Shown here: positions 1 to 9,012 of the stretch, piece by piece
Position numbering within the stretch: position 1 is the first letter of the stretch
Layout of the letters: the number at the start of each line of letters is the position of its first letter
Assembly: GCF_040267705.1 (NCBI RefSeq)
Contig: NZ_CP158374.1
Coordinates: 1,674,001 to 1,738,000, forward strand
Length of the DNA stretch: 64,000 bases
Direction: 5' to 3'
From: Agromyces sp. G08B096
GTDB taxonomy: Bacteria > Actinomycetota > Actinomycetes > Actinomycetales > Microbacteriaceae
The notes under the pieces: model-generated
Told to the model about the DNA's origin: nothing
Seen by the model: the letters and a program-made list of their open reading frames with translations, nothing else
Database searches by the model: none
Program-made: the position numbers and the translations under genes

Positions 1-633
1 GTGCGCTACACGACGATCCAGAACTGGTCGAACAACGTCTACAACCTCGTGACCAAGCGCGCCGTCGCCCACGAGGGCGCCACCATGGAGTGGATCGACG
101 GCAACATCGGCTCGAAGGTCACGATGAAGTACCCGTCGATCTTCCTCATGGGCGAGCACGCCAAGGGCGAGACGCTCTCGGTCGCGTTCGCGGGTCCCGG
201 CCAGCACCAGGACGCCGGCGCGAAGATGATCCATATGGCGCCGTACACGCAGTCGTCGATCGTCTCGAAGTCGATCGCGCGCGGCGGCGGGCGCGCCGGC
301 TACCGCGGTGAGGTCCGGGTCGACGCGAACGCGCACCACTCGGCCAACACCGTGCGCTGCGACGCGCTGCTCGTGGACACCATCTCGCGCTCCGACACCT
401 ACCCGGCGATCGACATCCGCGTCGACGACGTCCAGCTCGGTCACGAGGCGACCGTCTCGAAGGTCAGCGAGGAGCAGCTGTTCTACCTGATGTCCCGCGG
501 GCTGCCCGAGGACGAGGCGATGGCGATGATCGTGCGCGGCTTCATCGAGCCGATCGCCCGCGAACTGCCCATGGAGTACGCGATGGAACTCAACAAGCTC
601 ATCGAGATGGGCATGGAAGGATCGGTCGGCTAG
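1..633 (+). CDS. sufB: Fe-S cluster scaffold subunit SufB, C-terminal part (5' truncated by window edge)
   Basis: This is the last 210 residues of SufB, part of the SufBCD scaffold that assembles Fe-S clusters in the cytosol. SufB is usually about 470 residues, so over half lies before the window and the first codon here is internal. The SufB/SufD beta-helix core is visible, with a Cys in the local context [11 protein letters not shown] that matches the conserved SufB cluster or persulfide cysteine. The C-terminal helix signature [18 protein letters not shown] is also present. It ends 2 nt before sufD, so the two are cotranscribed. Identification is firm; the N-terminus cannot be judged. Confidence 0.95.
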   Translation: MRYTTIQNWSNNVYNLVTKRAVAHEGATMEWIDGNIGSKVTMKYPSIFLMGEHAKGETLSVAFAGPGQHQDAGAKMIHMAPYTQSSIVSKSIARGGGRAGYRGEVRVDANAHHSANTVRCDALLVDTISRSDTYPAIDIRVDDVQLGHEATVSKVSEEQLFYLMSRGLPEDEAMAMIVRGFIEPIARELPMEYAMELNKLIEMGMEGSVG

Positions 634-635
634 GA

Positions 636-1814
636 ATGACCGCCGCTACGCAGAGCACAGCCATGCCCACCGCCGAGCAGCACGGCCTCCGCGCCCACTC
701 CGACACCCTCGCTCCGGTGCAGACCCGCTCCGAGCGGTTCCGGTCGGCGGACGTCGCCGACTTCGCGCCCGTCACGGGTCGCGAGCACGAGTGGAAGCTC
801 TCGCCCGTCGGCGCGTTCGCCGACCTCACCGGCGGCGAGCTCGACGGCTCGCGGCTCCAGCTCGAGACGATCGACGCCCAGGGCGTGACCGTCGGCTGGA
901 TCGGCCGTGACGACGCCCGGATCGGCACCGCCGGACTGCCAGAGGACCGGGCGTCGGCCAACGCCTGGTCGAGCTTCGGCGAGGCGCTGCTCGTCTCGAT
1001 CACCGGCGAGGACGACAAGGTGGCGAGCGTCAGCCGCACCGGGCTCGGCTCCGCGCCGCGCGCCGCGCACACCGTCATCGAGGCGGCGCCGAACAGTCGG
1101 GGCCTCATCGTCCTGCGGGGTGCCGGCGACGCGCGCCTCGCCGAGAACGTGGAGATCCTCGTCGGAGAGGGCGCGAACCTCACCGTCGTGTCGCTGCAGG
1201 AATGGACCGACGACTCGGTCCACCTCGCGAGCCACTTCGCCCGCGTGGGCCGCGACGCCAAGCTCAAGCACATCGTCGTCTCGCTCGGCGGCAAGGTCGT
1301 GCGGGTGAACCCGTCGACCCACCTCGCCGAGCAGGGCGGCGACGTCGAGGCGCTCGGGCTCTACTTCTCCGACGCCGGGCAGCACCTCGAGCAGCAGGTC
1401 TACGTCCACCACGACGCCCCGCACACCCGCTCGCGCGTGACCTACAAGGGCGCGCTGCAGGGCGAGGGCGCGCGGACCGTGTGGATCGGCGACGTGCTCA
1501 TCGGCAACGCGGCGACCGGGACCGACAGCTACGAGCAGAACCGCAACCTCGTGCTCACCGACGGCACCCGTGCCGACTCCGTGCCGAACCTCGAGATCGA
1601 GACGGGTGACATCGAGGGCGCCGGCCATGCGTCGGCGACCGGCCGGTTCGATGACGAGCAGCTGTTCTACCTCATGGCCCGCGGCATCCGCGAAGACGAG
1701 GCGCGCCGGCTCGTCGTCCGCGGCTTCCTCACCGAGATCGTGCAGCAGATCGGCTCGCCCGAGCTCGAGGAGCACCTCATCGCCGCACTCGAAGCCGAAC
1801 TGCAGGGGAGCTGA
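636..1814 (+). CDS. sufD: Fe-S cluster assembly protein SufD
   Basis: SufD is the second scaffold subunit of the SufBC2D complex and is needed with SufB for iron entry and cluster assembly. The 392-residue length is normal. The N-terminal third is variable. The right-handed beta-helix core follows, with a His-rich stretch (VYVHHDAPHTRS, about residues 252-263), and the C-terminus repeats the SufB/SufD signature DEQLFYLMARGI. The ATG lies 2 nt after the sufB stop and the gene ends 1 nt before the Rieske gene, so translation is probably coupled. I see no separate promoter. Confidence 0.95.
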   Translation: MTAATQSTAMPTAEQHGLRAHSDTLAPVQTRSERFRSADVADFAPVTGREHEWKLSPVGAFADLTGGELDGSRLQLETIDAQGVTVGWIGRDDARIGTAGLPEDRASANAWSSFGEALLVSITGEDDKVASVSRTGLGSAPRAAHTVIEAAPNSRGLIVLRGAGDARLAENVEILVGEGANLTVVSLQEWTDDSVHLASHFARVGRDAKLKHIVVSLGGKVVRVNPSTHLAEQGGDVEALGLYFSDAGQHLEQQVYVHHDAPHTRSRVTYKGALQGEGARTVWIGDVLIGNAATGTDSYEQNRNLVLTDGTRADSVPNLEIETGDIEGAGHASATGRFDDEQLFYLMARGIREDEARRLVVRGFLTEIVQQIGSPELEEHLIAALEAELQGS

Positions 1815-1815
1815 C

Positions 1816-2142
1816 GTGGCATCCGTTCGCGTCTGCGGGGTCGACGACCTCGCCGTCAACCAGGCGTCGCGCTTCGTGGTCGAGGGCGTGCCGATCGCTG
1901 TCGTCAAGGACGCGGCCGGCGACGTCTTCGCGATCGGCGACACCTGCACCCACGGCGACATCTCCCTCGCCGAGGGCTTCGTCGAGGACGACACGCTCGA
2001 GTGCTGGGCCCACGGCTCGAAGTTCTCGCTGCGCACCGGCAAGCCCCTCACCCTGCCGGCCTACGAGCCGGTGCCCGTCTACCAGGTCACCATCGAGGGC
2101 GGCGACGTGCTGATCGACCCCTCGGCGACCGTGGCCGTCTGA
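1816..2142 (+). CDS. Rieske [2Fe-2S] ferredoxin of the suf operon
   Basis: This 108-residue soluble protein has the two Rieske ligand pairs, CTHGD (Cys-X-His) and CWAHG (Cys-X-X-His), about 20 residues apart. They bind a [2Fe-2S] cluster through two Cys and two His. It resembles the NirD/bifunctional-dioxygenase ferredoxin family and has no membrane anchor. The GTG at 1816 is chosen because it follows the sufD TGA by 1 nt and gives a domain-sized protein; the frame is open further upstream but only inside sufD. Its place between sufD and sufC is typical of actinobacterial suf operons. An electron-transfer role in cluster assembly is inferred; its partner is not known. Confidence 0.9.
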   Translation: MASVRVCGVDDLAVNQASRFVVEGVPIAVVKDAAGDVFAIGDTCTHGDISLAEGFVEDDTLECWAHGSKFSLRTGKPLTLPAYEPVPVYQVTIEGGDVLIDPSATVAV

Positions 2143-2198
2143 CCCCACCTCCTTCCCGGCCGCGCGCCGGCCTCCGACCGAAAGAAGAACCCCACCTC

Positions 2199-2957
<759 letters not shown>

Positions 2958-2966
2958 GCTGCCACC

Positions 2967-3296
2967 ATGGTCACCTCACTCGCTCCCGAGAAGTTCGACC
3001 AGGTCACGGAGGCGTTGAAAGACGTCGTGGACCCCGAGCTCGGCGTCAACGTCGTCGACCTCGGGCTCATCTACGACCTCGGCTGGGACGACGAGCACGA
3101 TGCGCTGGTCATCCACATGACGTTGACGAGCGCGGGTTGCCCGCTCACCGATGTGCTCGAGGAGCAGACGGCCGAGGCGCTCGACGGCATCGTCGAGCAG
3201 TTCCGCATCAACTGGGTGTGGATGCCGCCGTGGGGTCCCGAGCGGATCACCGACGACGGCCGCGACATGATGCGCGCCCTCGGCTTCGCCATCTGA
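2967..3296 (+). CDS. sufT: SufT/MIP18-family (DUF59) Fe-S assembly factor
   Basis: This is a 109-residue single-domain MIP18 (DUF59) protein. The family motif DPELGVNVVDLGLIYDL is at residues 18-34 and the conserved Cys sits in TLTSAGCPLTD near residue 53. Proteins of this family (SufT, human CIAO2) help mature Fe-S proteins. It lies 9 nt after sufC and its stop overlaps the methyltransferase start (TGATG). The cysteine desulfurase SufS and the sulfur carrier SufU, which commonly follow sufC, are not here. Confidence 0.88.
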   Translation: MVTSLAPEKFDQVTEALKDVVDPELGVNVVDLGLIYDLGWDDEHDALVIHMTLTSAGCPLTDVLEEQTAEALDGIVEQFRINWVWMPPWGPERITDDGRDMMRALGFAI

Positions 3297-4135
3297 TGAG
3301 CGTTCCGGCTGACGCCCCGTCGGGTCGGCACGACCGACGCGACGAGTACACGCACGGACATCACGACAGCGTGCTGCGCACGCACTCGTGGCGCACCGTC
3401 GAGAACTCGGCGGCGTACCTCGTGCCGCACCTCCGCGAGGGGCTGCGGGTGCTCGACGTCGGCAGCGGGCCGGGCACCATCACGGTGGACCTCGCCCGTC
3501 GCGTGGCCCCCGGCGAGGTCGTGGGCGTCGACGCTTCCGCCGGCGTCGTCGCGAAGGCCGCGGGTCTCGCGGCGAGCGCCGGCGTCGACAACGTCGAGTT
3601 CCGCGTGGGCGACGCGTACGCGCTCGAGTTCCCGGATGCCTCCTTCGACGTGGTGCATGCGCACCAGGTGCTGCAGCACCTCGCCCGCCCGGTCGACGCG
3701 CTGCGTGAGTGGCGGCGGGTGCTGAAGCCGGGAGGCGTGGTCGCCGCGCGCGACGTCGACTACGGCGGGGTCATCTGGAGCCCCGCGTCGCCGGTGCTCA
3801 CGCGCTGGCTCGAGCTGTACCACGATGTCCACGCCTGGAACGGCGGCGAGGCCGATGCCGGCCGCCGGCTGCACCGCTGGGCACGCTCGGCCGGGTTCGC
3901 CGACATCGCCTCGAGCGGGTCCGTCTGGGTGTTCGCGAGCGCGGCGGAGCGCGAGTGGTGGGGCGGCGCCTGGGCCGAGCGGGCCACGGAGTCGCAGTTC
4001 GCGGCGCACGCCATCGAGTCGGGCCATTCCACCGCCGAGGAGTTGCGCGCGATCGCGCGGGGCTGGCGTGACTGGGCCGCCGACCCCGACGGGTGGTTCC
4101 TGATGCCGCACGGCGAGATCATCGCCCGCGCGTAG
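3296..4135 (+). CDS. Class I SAM-dependent methyltransferase (UbiE/Methyltransf_11 type)
   Basis: The 279-residue protein has SAM-binding motif I VLDVGSGPG at residues 52-60, an acidic residue at the end of beta-2 (VVGVDAS), DVVHAHQVLQHL (motif II) and LKPGGVVAARD (motif III). These are typical of UbiE/COQ5-like small-molecule methyltransferases. The substrate cannot be read from the sequence. The ATG at 3296 overlaps the sufT TGA; the frame is open back into sufC but only as a shadow. Its link to Fe-S assembly is position alone. Confidence 0.85.
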   Translation: MSVPADAPSGRHDRRDEYTHGHHDSVLRTHSWRTVENSAAYLVPHLREGLRVLDVGSGPGTITVDLARRVAPGEVVGVDASAGVVAKAAGLAASAGVDNVEFRVGDAYALEFPDASFDVVHAHQVLQHLARPVDALREWRRVLKPGGVVAARDVDYGGVIWSPASPVLTRWLELYHDVHAWNGGEADAGRRLHRWARSAGFADIASSGSVWVFASAAEREWWGGAWAERATESQFAAHAIESGHSTAEELRAIARGWRDWAADPDGWFLMPHGEIIARA

Positions 4136-4164
4136 CGGCATCCGCCAGGTCGGTCCGACGGAAC

Positions 4165-4197
4165 GGCGCCCGGCGCCCGGCGCCCGGCGAAGCCGGG
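4165..4197. repeat. Three 7-bp tandem repeats running into a short GC hairpin
   Basis: GGCGCCC occurs three times in tandem (4165-4185). It runs into a perfect 6-bp hairpin, CCCGGC (4183-4188), GAA loop, GCCGGG (4192-4197). The site lies between the convergent methyltransferase and the 73-aa gene and may act as a weak bidirectional terminator; there is no U-tract. Confidence 0.45.
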
Positions 4198-4213
4198 GGA
4201 GTCCGGCGAGTGG

Positions 4214-4435
4214 CTACCAGTCCTCGTCGGCGTCGTGCGCGTCGGCGATGACGTCGCGGACGACCGTGCCGTCGTCGAGTTCCGCGATCGGTCGGCCCTC
4301 GAGCCAGGTGAGGGTCCAGTTGCGCCCGGTGCCGTCGGCATGCGCCGCCTCGACCGCGGCGATGCGATCGCGCAGCTCCGCCGGGACGGATGCGGGCGGT
4401 TCGGCGCCGAACGGCCACCTGGTGCCGAGACGCAT
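4214..4435 (-). CDS. Conserved hypothetical protein, 73 aa
   Basis: I do not recognise a family. The 73-residue protein is acidic and soluble, has no signal or membrane segment, and carries several Trp (RNWTLTWLEG, residues 38-47) and a run of Asp/Glu at the C-terminus (DAHDADEDW). Its ATG overlaps the TGA of the GNAT gene upstream (ATGA at 4435-4437), so it is almost certainly translated with it. It ends the valS-GNAT-73aa leftward operon. The overlap and the domain-like composition, not homology, support it as a real gene. Confidence 0.65.
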   Translation of the reverse strand: MRLGTRWPFGAEPPASVPAELRDRIAAVEAAHADGTGRNWTLTWLEGRPIAELDDGTVVRDVIADAHDADEDW

Positions 4436-4881
4436 CAGGCGTCCATCTCGTAGAGCACCCAGTCGGTGCGGCGGGCGAGCGAGTCGTAGAGCGCCTGCGC
4501 CTCGGCGTTGTCGGCCGCGGTGATCCAGCTGACTCCGCCCGTGCCGAGCTCGGCGGCGCGGGCGTGCACGTGCTCGATGAGGGCGCGCCCCACCCCGCCA
4601 CGTCGGTGGTCGTCGGCGACGAAGAGGTCGTCGAGGAAGCATCCGACCGTGCCGCTCAGCGTGTCGGGAACCGGGCGGAAGTGGGCGAGGCCGACCGGGG
4701 CGCCGTCGGCATCGACGGCGAGGGCCGCCTCGAGCGGGTTCGCGGGGTCGCGCAGCCAGTTCCACACGATGAGCGCCTTCGCGTCGTCGAGCTCGCGCTC
4801 GTAGAAGCGGCAGTAGCCCTCGAAGAGCGGGAGCCAGCCGAAGAAGTCGTCCTCGCCGGCGGCCCTGATCTCGTACGTCAT
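4435..4881 (-). CDS. GNAT family N-acetyltransferase
   Basis: The 148-residue protein is a complete single GNAT domain. The acetyl-CoA binding motif A is LFVADDHRRGGVGRALI (about residues 86-102; Q/RxxGxG/A form). The C-terminal strand-helix contains NAEAQALYDSLA, common to small GNATs that acetylate amines. The ATG is preceded by GAGGGGA at good spacing. It starts 10 nt after the valS stop, in the same operon, and overlaps the next gene. The substrate is not predictable. Confidence 0.88.
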   Translation of the reverse strand: MTYEIRAAGEDDFFGWLPLFEGYCRFYERELDDAKALIVWNWLRDPANPLEAALAVDADGAPVGLAHFRPVPDTLSGTVGCFLDDLFVADDHRRGGVGRALIEHVHARAAELGTGGVSWITAADNAEAQALYDSLARRTDWVLYEMDA

Positions 4882-4891
4882 CGTGGTCCCC

Positions 4892-7471
4892 TCACTCGCT
4901 CTGGTCGAGCACGACGTCGACGACGGCGAGCTCCTCGCCCTCGACGAACTCCAGCTCGGCGATGCGTCCGACCGCGCGCAGGTCGGCAGCGGCCGACTCG
5001 AGCAGCCGGATCGCGTCGGCCGGGCCGGCGATCGTGGCGGTCGCGACGGGCGTCTTCTGCGACGCCTTCGCGTCGGTCTTCGCCCGCCTGATGCCGGTCA
5101 GCGCGAGGCTCGCGAGCTCGAGCAGCTCCACACCCGCCTCGCCTCGCGCGGCGAGCTCGTCGAGCGCCGGCCACGCGGCGACGTGCACCGAGCCGTCGTG
5201 CGACCAGCTCCACGCCTCCTCCGCCGCGAACGGGATGACCGGGGCGAAGAGGCGCAGCAGCACGCCGAGCGCGGTCTTCAGCGCCGCGACGGCCGAGGCC
5301 TGCTCCGCGCTGGGCTCGCCGTAGGCGCGCTCCTTGACCAGCTCGAGGTAGTCGTCGCAGAACGTCCAGAAGAACGTCTCGGCGACCTCGAGCGCCCGGG
5401 CGTGATCGTAGGCGTCGAGGGCGCGCGTCGCCTGCTCGACGACGGAGGCGAGCGTGGCGAGCATGCTGCGGTCGACGGGCTCGGTCACGGCCGCGTCGGC
5501 GGCGCCCTCGAAGCCGAGGATGAACTTCGCGGCGTTCAGCACCTTGATCGCGAGACGCCGGCCGATCTTCACCTGCGTCGGGTTCTGCGGGTCGAAGGCC
5601 GCGTCGGTGCCGAGCCGGCTCGACGCCGCCCAGTACCGCACGGCGTCGGAGCCGTGCTGCTCGAGCAGGCCCGCCGGGGTCACGACGTTGCCCTTCGACT
5701 TCGACATCTTCTTGCGGTCGGGGTCGACGATGAAGCCCGAGATCGCGGCGTTCGACCACGGCGCGACGCCGTGCTCGAGCTCGGCGCGGAGCGCCGTGGA
5801 GAACAGCCAGGTCCGGATGATGTCTTGGCCCTGCGGGCGCAGCGAGTAGGGGAACACGAGGTCGTAGAGCTCGGGATCGCGCTCCCAGCCGCCCGCGAGC
5901 TGCGGGGTGAGCGAGCTGGTGGCCCACGTGTCCATCACGTCGTGCTCGCCGATGAAGCCGCCGGGCACACCGCGCTGCGACTCGTCGTAGCCGGGCGCGG
6001 GCGCGGAGGACGGGTCGACGGGCAGGAGGTCGCGCGTCGCGACGATCGGCTCGTCGAACACCGGGTTCCCCTCGCCGTCGAGCGGGTACCAGACGGGGAT
6101 CGGCACGCCGAAGAACCGCTGACGGGAGACCAGCCAGTCGCCCGAGAGGCCGCCGACCCAGTTCTCGTAGCGCACGCGCATGAAGTCGGGATGCCACGAG
6201 ATCTGGCGGCCGCGCTCGAGCAGGCGCTCCTTCAGGCCGGCGTCGCGCGCGCCGTTCACGATGTACCACTGTCGCGTGGAGACGATCTCGAGGGGGCGGT
6301 CGCCCTTCTCGAAGAACTTCACCGGGTGGGTGATGGGCTTCGGGTCGGCGAGCAGGTCGCCTGACTCGCGGAGCAGCTCCACCACGGCCTGCTTCGCCGA
6401 GAACGTCGTCTTGCCGGCGAGCTGCGCGTAGGCCGCGCGGCCGGCCTCCGACTCGATCGCGGCGGGCGCGTCGGCGATGATGCGGCCGTCGAAGCCGATG
6501 ATGGCGCGGTTCGGCAGGTCGAGCTCGCGCCACCACACGACGTCGGTGACGTCGCCGAACGTGCAGATCATGGCGATGCCGGTGCCCTTGTCCTTCTGGG
6601 CGAGGTGGTGGGCGACGACGGGCACCTCGACGCCGAAGACCGGCGTGGTCACGGTCGTACCGAAGAGCGGCTGGTACCGCTCGTCGTCGGGGTGGGCCAC
6701 GAGCGCCACGCACGCCGGCAGGAGCTCGGGACGGCTGGTCTCGATCTCGACGATGCCCCCGTCGGGGCGGTGGAAGGCGACGCGGTGGTAGAAGCCCGGC
6801 TGGTCGCGGTCCTCCAGCTCGGCCTGGGCGACGGCCGTGCGGAACGTGACATCCCACAGCGTCGGCGCGAGGGCCTGGTACGCCTCGCCCCGCTCGACGT
6901 TGCGGATGAACGCGAGCTGCGAGGTGAACAGCGCCTCGTCGGCGATCGTGCGGTAGGACTGCGTCCAGTCGACCGAGAGGCCGAGCGTGCGCCAGAGGGC
7001 CTCGAACTGCTGCTCGTCCTCGACGGTGAGGCGCTCGCACAGCTCGATGAAGTTGCGGCGGGAGATCGGGATCTGGTCGGCGGCCTTGGTGCTCTTGCCG
7101 TCGCCGCCCTCGAATGGCGGGGTGAAGTCGGGGTCGTAGGGCAGCGACGGGTCGCAGCGCACGCCGTAGTAGTTCTGCACGCGGCGCTCGGTCGGCAGGC
7201 CGTTGTCGTCCCAGCCCATCGGGTAGAAGACGCTGCGGCCGCGCATGCGCTGATACCGCGCCATGACATCGGTGTGGGTGTAGGAGAACACGTGGCCGAC
7301 GTGCAGCGACCCCGAGGCGGTCGGCGGCGGCGTGTCGATGGAGAAGATCGAGTCGCGCGTCGCGTGCTCGCGGTCGAACCGGTAGGTGCCGGACTCTTCC
7401 CAGACACCGCCCCACTTGCCTTCGAGGCCCTCGAGTGCCGGCTTGTCGGGGATGCGCGGGGTGTCGGTCAT
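4892..7471 (-). CDS. valS: Valine--tRNA ligase
   Basis: ValRS charges tRNA-Val and edits misactivated threonine. The class I signatures are HVGH at residues 57-60 and KMSKS near residue 589, with the CP1 editing domain between them and an anticodon-binding domain after. The start at 7471 (MTDTPRIP) is preferred over an in-frame ATG at 7498 because GGAG lies just upstream of it. At 859 residues it is shorter than E. coli ValRS (951). The C-terminus does not show the charged coiled-coil tRNA-binding arm usual in bacterial ValRS, which is a real oddity or a lineage-specific form. It leads the valS-GNAT-73aa operon. Confidence 0.95.
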   Translation of the reverse strand: MTDTPRIPDKPALEGLEGKWGGVWEESGTYRFDREHATRDSIFSIDTPPPTASGSLHVGHVFSYTHTDVMARYQRMRGRSVFYPMGWDDNGLPTERRVQNYYGVRCDPSLPYDPDFTPPFEGGDGKSTKAADQIPISRRNFIELCERLTVEDEQQFEALWRTLGLSVDWTQSYRTIADEALFTSQLAFIRNVERGEAYQALAPTLWDVTFRTAVAQAELEDRDQPGFYHRVAFHRPDGGIVEIETSRPELLPACVALVAHPDDERYQPLFGTTVTTPVFGVEVPVVAHHLAQKDKGTGIAMICTFGDVTDVVWWRELDLPNRAIIGFDGRIIADAPAAIESEAGRAAYAQLAGKTTFSAKQAVVELLRESGDLLADPKPITHPVKFFEKGDRPLEIVSTRQWYIVNGARDAGLKERLLERGRQISWHPDFMRVRYENWVGGLSGDWLVSRQRFFGVPIPVWYPLDGEGNPVFDEPIVATRDLLPVDPSSAPAPGYDESQRGVPGGFIGEHDVMDTWATSSLTPQLAGGWERDPELYDLVFPYSLRPQGQDIIRTWLFSTALRAELEHGVAPWSNAAISGFIVDPDRKKMSKSKGNVVTPAGLLEQHGSDAVRYWAASSRLGTDAAFDPQNPTQVKIGRRLAIKVLNAAKFILGFEGAADAAVTEPVDRSMLATLASVVEQATRALDAYDHARALEVAETFFWTFCDDYLELVKERAYGEPSAEQASAVAALKTALGVLLRLFAPVIPFAAEEAWSWSHDGSVHVAAWPALDELAARGEAGVELLELASLALTGIRRAKTDAKASQKTPVATATIAGPADAIRLLESAAADLRAVGRIAELEFVEGEELAVVDVVLDQSE

Positions 7472-7520
7472 GATGCTCCGGTTCGGTATGTGCGGCACCG
7501 AGTCGGTGGGGTGCCTGAAT

Positions 7521-7556
7521 GTGCGACGCTCCAGCCTACCGGATGGAGCGTCGCAC
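7521..7556 (-). terminator. Perfect 13-bp hairpin between the MFS gene and valS
   Basis: GTGCGACGCTCCA (7521-7533) is perfectly complementary to TGGAGCGTCGCAC (7544-7556) across a 10-nt loop. It lies 18 nt after the MFS stop and before valS, both leftward, so it probably ends MFS transcription. The U-tract is weak. Confidence 0.65.
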
Positions 7557-7573
7557 CCCGCGGAGCGGGCCGC

Positions 7574-8941
7574 TCAGGCGGTGGGACCGGCCGCCTGCGG
7601 TTCGGGTGCGGCGGGCGTCTCCTCGGGGTCGCCGACCTCGGGCACCGGCCGCATCCGCGCCGCCGCCCAGGAGGCGGCGAGCGTCAGCAGCGACAGGAGC
7701 GCCAGCACGATGCCCGGATGCCACCACGCGTAGCCGCTCGCCTCGCCGATCGCGACCGTGGCGAGGGGGATGAAGCCGCCGACCGTCGCCGCGATGGCGT
7801 ACGAGACCGAGAGCGCGGAGTAGCGGAAGTGGTCGGGGAACAGGTCGTTCATGAGCCCGCCGAGGGCGGCCCACGACATCGTCGGCAGGATGCCTCCGAT
7901 GATCATCGTGGCGACGAGGATCGGGAACGTCGCGAACTGCAGCAGGAAGTACATCGGGAACGTGATGAGCAGCGTGCCGAGCGCGCCCCACGCGACGACC
8001 TTCGCCGAGCCGACGCGGCTCGCCCAGGCGCCGAACAGCGGGATGGTCACGAGCTGCAGCAGGCCGCCGATCGTGGTCGCGATCAGGAGGTCCTGGAAGC
8101 TGAAGCCCAGCTGCTCCGCGCCGTAATTGATCGTGTACGTGTTCATCAGCGAGTACGAGCCGATGCCCAGCAGCGCCGAGCCGATGGCGATGACGACGGC
8201 GCCGGGGCGCTGCGCGAACATCCTGGCGAACGGCAGGCGGTCGCGGCGCCCTTCGGCGACGACCTCCTTGAACACGGGGGTCTCGTCGATCGACCACCGC
8301 AGGTAGAGCGACACCGCGAGCAGCGGCAGCGCCAGGAGGAACGGGATGCGCCAGCCCCAGGCGGCGATCTCCTCGGCCGGCAGGACCAGGGTCATCACGA
8401 TGAAGAGCGCCGCGGACAGGATGGAGCCGACAGGGGACCCGAGCTGCGGGATCGCCGCGTAGAACGCGCGCTTCACGGGGCTCGCGTGCTCGGTGGCGAT
8501 GAGGATCGAACCGCCCCACTCGCCGCCGAGCGACAGGCCCTGGGCGATGCGCAGCACGACGAGCAGGATCGCGCCGAGCCATCCGGCCTGTGCGTACGTG
8601 GGCAGCACGCCGATGAGGCCGGTCGCGACGCCCATGATGCCGATCGTCCAGAGCAGCGTCGTGCGCCGGCCGAGACGGTCGCCCATGTGCCCGAACAGCG
8701 CCGCGCCGATCGGGCGGACGATGAACGCGATCGCGATGGTGGTGAAGGCGGCGAGGGTGCCGCCGAAGGTGCCGAGCGGGTCGAAGAAGAGCGGCCCGAC
8801 GAAGAAGGCCGAGAAGTAGGCGAAGACGTAGAAGTCGAAGGACTCGAGCGACGTGCCGACCATCGAGGCCCACGCGACGCGGCGCGCGGGTGAGGTGGGG
8901 GCGGGGGAGTCGACGACGGATGCTGGTGCGGTCACGGCCAC
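7574..8941 (-). CDS. MFS transporter, metabolite:H+ symporter (ProP/ShiA-like) family
   Basis: The 455-residue protein has 12 predicted membrane segments and the MHS-family signatures: GTSLESFDFYVFAYFSAFF in TM1, RPIGAALFGHMGDRLGRRTTL between TM2 and TM3, and GLSLGGEWGGS in TM4. Members import osmolytes or organic acids with protons; the substrate is unknown here. The C-terminal tail is Pro/Glu/Ala-rich. The start is GTG: 8941 gives the longest frame, but if the predicted promoter is right the GTG at 8935 fits better. It is divergent from a GntR regulator with an operator between them, so regulation by that protein is likely. Confidence 0.87.
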   Translation of the reverse strand: MAVTAPASVVDSPAPTSPARRVAWASMVGTSLESFDFYVFAYFSAFFVGPLFFDPLGTFGGTLAAFTTIAIAFIVRPIGAALFGHMGDRLGRRTTLLWTIGIMGVATGLIGVLPTYAQAGWLGAILLVVLRIAQGLSLGGEWGGSILIATEHASPVKRAFYAAIPQLGSPVGSILSAALFIVMTLVLPAEEIAAWGWRIPFLLALPLLAVSLYLRWSIDETPVFKEVVAEGRRDRLPFARMFAQRPGAVVIAIGSALLGIGSYSLMNTYTINYGAEQLGFSFQDLLIATTIGGLLQLVTIPLFGAWASRVGSAKVVAWGALGTLLITFPMYFLLQFATFPILVATMIIGGILPTMSWAALGGLMNDLFPDHFRYSALSVSYAIAATVGGFIPLATVAIGEASGYAWWHPGIVLALLSLLTLAASWAAARMRPVPEVGDPEETPAAPEPQAAGPTA

Positions 8942-8943
8942 TC

Positions 8944-8972
8944 ATCTTGACAGCGAGGATGCCTCGCGACAA
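8944..8972 (-). promoter_or_regulatory. Predicted promoter of the MFS transporter gene
   Basis: Read leftward: -35 TTGTCG (8972-8967), a 17-nt spacer, then -10 CAAGAT (8949-8944). The GTG at 8935 would be nearly leaderless. The palindrome at 8978-9000 lies just upstream of the -35. Confidence 0.5.
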
Positions 8973-8977
8973 TCCAT

Positions 8978-9000
8978 TTGCGATAGTCGAGCTATCGCAA
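8978..9000. promoter_or_regulatory. Inverted-repeat operator, probable GntR site
   Basis: TTGCGATAG (8978-8986), a 5-nt spacer (8987-8991) and CTATCGCAA (8992-9000) form perfect 9-bp arms in the 71-nt divergent region between the MFS and GntR genes. It spans the -35 and spacer of the gntR promoter and abuts the MFS -35. The GntR product itself is the obvious ligand. Confidence 0.75.
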
Positions 9001-9006
9001 TACGTT
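8978..9006 (+). promoter_or_regulatory. Predicted leaderless promoter of the GntR gene
   Basis: -35 TTGCGA (8978-8983), a 17-nt spacer, and -10 TACGTT (9001-9006) end 6 nt before the GTG at 9013. The operator covers the -35 and spacer, predicting autorepression. Confidence 0.6.
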
Positions 9007-9012
9007 CAACGG

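Noticed and set aside
7472-7498. Longer valS start at ATG 7498
   Set aside because: No ribosome site there, while GGAG precedes the ATG at 7471 and the N-terminus then matches the family.
6605-8893. Long open frame on the plus strand opposite valS and the MFS gene
   Set aside because: Its product is Arg/Gly/Glu-rich with no domain, as expected for the antisense of GC-rich genes; valS and the MFS protein have full family motifs on the other strand.
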